Assembly: GCA_947653505.1 (NCBI GenBank)
Contig: CANTHI010000015.1
Span: forward strand, 1 to 17,609
Length of the DNA: 17,609 bases
Direction: 5' to 3'
From: an uncultured Eubacterium sp.
GTDB taxonomy: Bacteria > Bacillota_A > Clostridia > Lachnospirales > Lachnospiraceae
The position numbers were made by a program, and so were the translations under genes. The notes beneath the pieces were generated by a model that saw only the letters and a program-made list of their open reading frames with translations, was not told the origin of the DNA and made no database searches. This document shows positions 15,406-17,609 of this stretch, in pieces (within the stretch, counting starts at the first letter, position 1; every line of letters starts with the position of its first letter).

Positions 15406-16965
15406 GTTTTGATATTAAAGGCACTTCGCATTATAAGAAAAGCGGTACAAAAGCTGTTCAGCAGGGTATTTGTCGTGGCGCTTGGAATCATCCTTCAGAT
15501 CGCATGGCTGTTTATCGTGCTGTATCAGTTCAGCGCCCAGCACACATTTGCAAATGTGATCGTAACGGCAGTCGGCATCCTGACCGCTTTTTATGTGATC
15601 AGCAGACCGTTTCATCCCGCGGCAAAGCTGGCATGGACAGTTGTCCTGCTGACCGTGCCGCTTCTTGGCATTCTGATTTATTTTGTATTCGGCAGACCGG
15701 AGCTGACAAAACACACGAGGGAAGGCATGGAAGCGGTTAATCTCGGTATTGAGATTCATCTAAAGCAGGATGCACAGGTGCAGAAGCATATCAGGGAAAC
15801 CGATGCCGGAATCCAGCGCCAGTCCGAATATATCTTACGGCAGGCAAAATTTCCGGTTTATGAGCATACAGAGACGAAATACTATAAATGCGGCGAAGAA
15901 ATGTTTGAAGACATGCTGGACGCGATTAATCAGGCAGAGCATTTTATTTTCCTGGAATACTTTATTATCAGTCCTGGCGTGATGTTTGACCGCCTGCTTA
16001 GCGCGCTGGAGCAAAAAGTACGGCAGGGCGTGGACGTGCGGCTTATCTACGATGATATCGGCTGCGTAGCCACGCTTCCGGTAGACTTTGTCCGGTATAT
16101 GGAGACGCTCGGTATCCGCTGCGCCGTCTTTAACCGCTTCTGGCCGGTATTAAGCATTGTCATGAACAACCGCGACCATCGGAAAATCCTTGTCGTCGAC
16201 GGGATCTGTGGATTTACCGGAGGCATCAATATTGCAGATGAATATATCAATGAAAAAGTACGGTTTGGCTATTGGAAAGATACGGGCATCCGGATTCAGG
16301 GAGAGGCAGTATGGAACTTTACAGCGATGTTTCTGGAAATGTGGGATTATATCCGCCATGAAAAAGACGACTGTCTGAAATACCGTCCCAGTCTGCCACA
16401 ATACGCCACACAGGATCACGGCTTTGTGCAGCCTTACGGCGATACACCGCTGGATCGTGAGAATGTCGGGGAAAATGTATATCTGAATATGATAAGCCGC
16501 GCAAAACACTATTTATATATCTATACGCCTTATCTGATCATCGATCAGGAAATGCAGACCGCACTCTGCAACGCGGCAAAAAGCGGTGTGGATGTCCGGC
16601 TTGTAACCCCCGGCATACCGGATAAAAAAATCATTTTTCTCATGACACGGTCCAATTACAAGGTGCTTCTGGAAAGCGGCATTAAGATCTATGAATACAC
16701 ACCGGGCTTTATCCATGCAAAATGCTTTTTATGCGACGATGAGACAGCGGCGGTCGGAAGCATTAATCTGGATTACCGGAGTCTGTATCTGCATTTTGAG
16801 TGCGGTGTATGGATGTACCGCAGTGAAGCAGTCATGCAGCTGAAGGAAGACATGGAGCAGACCTTCGCCTGCTCCAGACAGATCCTGAAAGAGGAGTGGA
16901 AGGAGCCGGGATTCTTTTTATGGATTGTACAGACAGTGCTAAGGCTCTTTGCACCGTTGCTGTAG
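15403..16965 (+). CDS. cls: Cardiolipin synthase (phospholipase D family)
   Basis: Bacterial cardiolipin synthases join two phosphatidylglycerol molecules at the membrane, releasing glycerol. The 520-residue length fits. Three hydrophobic segments cover about 22-43, 50-66 and 74-96; bacterial enzymes usually have two, so the first may be an anchor extension. Two HKD catalytic motifs are present and complete: His259-x-Lys261 to Asp266 in DHRKILVVDG, with GGINIADEY after it, and His438-x-Lys440 to Asp445 in IHAKCFLCDD, with GSINLDYRS after it. The start is TTG 15403. It follows the protease gene by 34 nt and is probably co-transcribed with it, though no functional link is evident. Related phospholipase D-family transferases cannot be fully excluded. 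Confidence 0.93.
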   Translation: MVLILKALRIIRKAVQKLFSRVFVVALGIILQIAWLFIVLYQFSAQHTFANVIVTAVGILTAFYVISRPFHPAAKLAWTVVLLTVPLLGILIYFVFGRPELTKHTREGMEAVNLGIEIHLKQDAQVQKHIRETDAGIQRQSEYILRQAKFPVYEHTETKYYKCGEEMFEDMLDAINQAEHFIFLEYFIISPGVMFDRLLSALEQKVRQGVDVRLIYDDIGCVATLPVDFVRYMETLGIRCAVFNRFWPVLSIVMNNRDHRKILVVDGICGFTGGINIADEYINEKVRFGYWKDTGIRIQGEAVWNFTAMFLEMWDYIRHEKDDCLKYRPSLPQYATQDHGFVQPYGDTPLDRENVGENVYLNMISRAKHYLYIYTPYLIIDQEMQTALCNAAKSGVDVRLVTPGIPDKKIIFLMTRSNYKVLLESGIKIYEYTPGFIHAKCFLCDDETAAVGSINLDYRSLYLHFECGVWMYRSEAVMQLKEDMEQTFACSRQILKEEWKEPGFFLWIVQTVLRLFAPLL

Positions 16966-17004
16966 GGGCGGTGCGGATCATGAGACCGGAGACAGTAATT
17001 ATAT

Positions 17005-17034
17005 GGGACATTCTACTGTCATTCTACCTATAAA
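17005..17034 (+). promoter_or_regulatory. Possible promoter for the XRE regulator gene
   Basis: GGGACA at 17005-17010 and TATAAA at 17029-17034 are 18 bp apart. The -35 box matches the consensus only in its GACA part, so this is tentative. The first pair of CATTC repeats lies over the spacer and the second pair downstream of the -10 box, as would be expected for operator sites. Confidence 0.35.
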
Positions 17035-17056
17035 ATCTGCCATTCTCCTGTCATTC
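17009..17056. repeat. Phased direct repeats, possible operator
   Basis: CATTCTACTGTCATTC at 17009-17024 recurs with one change at 17041-17056. Each copy contains CATTC twice, so CATTC begins at 17009, 17020, 17041 and 17052. The steps of 11, 21 and 11 bp are near whole turns of DNA, placing all four on one face of the helix. They sit 63 to 110 bp upstream of an XRE-type regulator gene, which may bind here and control itself. Confidence 0.5.
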
Positions 17057-17118
17057 GGTTGTATTTTAAAGAACAGGGAGCGAAAATAGACGGTAACAAG
17101 CAACAGGAGGAACAGGGG

Positions 17119-17609
17119 ATGTCCAACATTGATAAACAAAAATTTGGCGCATTTGTATCCATGCTTCGCAAAGAACAGGGGATGACCCAGAAGGAGCTGG
17201 CGGAACGGCTTTTTATATCGGATAAAGCTGTAAGCAAATGGGAAACGGCCGCAAGCGTTCCAAATATAGATTTGTTAATCCCATTAGCGGAACTGCTTGG
17301 AGTTACTGTAACGGAGCTGCTGATGTGCGAACGCATGGAGCAGGACAACGTACTGAATACAACACAGGTTGAACAGGTTGTGAAAACAGCTGTTTCATAT
17401 TCCGACGAAAAACAGACACGGGCATACCATAACAAAGGCAAATGGGGGTTTTTCTTTATCGTTTCTTTCCTGACTGCCTGTCTGGAAATAAAGTTTGCTT
17501 ATCTATGTGAATATCTCACTACCGGCCTGATTGTATCTGTGGCACTGGGTGCATGTTTTGTTATTTACCAGACTTGTAAGCGTTTCTTTGTTCTTTGCTC
17601 TTGTCTGTT
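17119..17609 (+). CDS. XRE-family HTH regulator with hydrophobic C-terminus (3' end outside window)
   Basis: The frame is open from ATG 17119 to the window end, giving 163 residues of an incomplete protein. Residues about 7-65 form a Cro/CI-type helix-turn-helix domain, with MTQKELAERL and the recognition segment SDKAVSKWETAASVPN followed by LLGVTVTELL. A polar linker (about 70-108) leads to a hydrophobic region (about 109-155), which probably makes one or two membrane helices (WGFFFIVSFLTA, LIVSVALGACFVIY). Membrane-linked XRE regulators of this build are common in Firmicutes. AGGAGG at 17105-17110 lies 8 nt before the ATG. No terminator separates it from the cardiolipin synthase gene, but the 153-nt gap holds its own possible promoter and repeats. 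The target genes are unknown. Confidence 0.88.
   Translation, partial: MSNIDKQKFGAFVSMLRKEQGMTQKELAERLFISDKAVSKWETAASVPNIDLLIPLAELLGVTVTELLMCERMEQDNVLNTTQVEQVVKTAVSYSDEKQTRAYHNKGKWGFFFIVSFLTACLEIKFAYLCEYLTTGLIVSVALGACFVIYQTCKRFFVLCSCL

Noticed and set aside
16951..16974. GCACCG/CGGTGC hairpin across the end of the cardiolipin synthase gene.
   Set aside because: The stem is only 6 bp without wobbles and no T-run follows, so I do not call it a terminator.
17009..17056. Possible CRISPR-like repeats.
   Set aside because: There are only two 16-bp units with one 16-bp gap and no cas genes; operator repeats are a simpler reading.
17028..17441. A 137-codon minus-strand open frame at the right end.
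   Set aside because: It is antisense to the XRE regulator, which has a strong ribosome site and a clear helix-turn-helix domain; the minus-strand product is Ser/Cys-rich and unrecognisable.

Overview
The window reads as chromosomal DNA from a low-to-mid GC Gram-positive anaerobe of the class Clostridia, most likely a Lachnospiraceae-type gut bacterium. This is inferred from strong AGGAGG-type ribosome sites, GTG/TTG starts, CheA and CheW sequences of clostridial character, and the companion genes. There is no rRNA or other marker to fix the genus. Every gene I can support lies on the + strand.

Region 1 (1-356): the 3' end of an HD-domain protein, closed by a rho-independent terminator. Region 2 (374-11050): one tightly packed chemosensory operon. 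In order it encodes a soluble PAS histidine kinase, a response regulator fused to a degenerate HD-GYP domain, CheR, CheB, a stand-alone CheY-like receiver, CheA, CheW and two chemoreceptors. Spacing runs from 4-nt overlaps to about 40 nt. Region 3 (11069-14119): a small Hpt phosphotransfer protein with a possible promoter of its own, then a membrane hybrid kinase with two receiver domains and no Hpt of its own. The two genes together look like a split phosphorelay. Region 4 (14119-14340): a non-coding block built of degenerate short repeats and a long nested palindrome. Region 5 (14418-16965): a cytoplasmic subtilisin-family protease and a cardiolipin synthase-type phospholipase D protein. Region 6 (17005-17609): phased CATTC repeats over a possible promoter, then an XRE-family regulator with a membrane-associated C-terminus that runs off the window.

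Working model (inference): the two receptors signal through CheW to CheA, and CheR/CheB adapt them. CheA phosphorylates CheB and the CheY-like receiver. The PAS kinase and the receiver-HD protein form a co-transcribed second branch. No flagellar gene and no cheC, cheD, cheV or cheZ is visible. The receptors have a short signalling hairpin, and the receiver does not look like a classical flagellar CheY. The operon may therefore control something other than, or besides, flagellar rotation. The most unusual items are the HD-GYP domain with substituted metal ligands, the receptor with almost no external sensing domain, the long palindrome at 14206-14336, and the 15-bp perfect hairpin abutting the hybrid kinase start.
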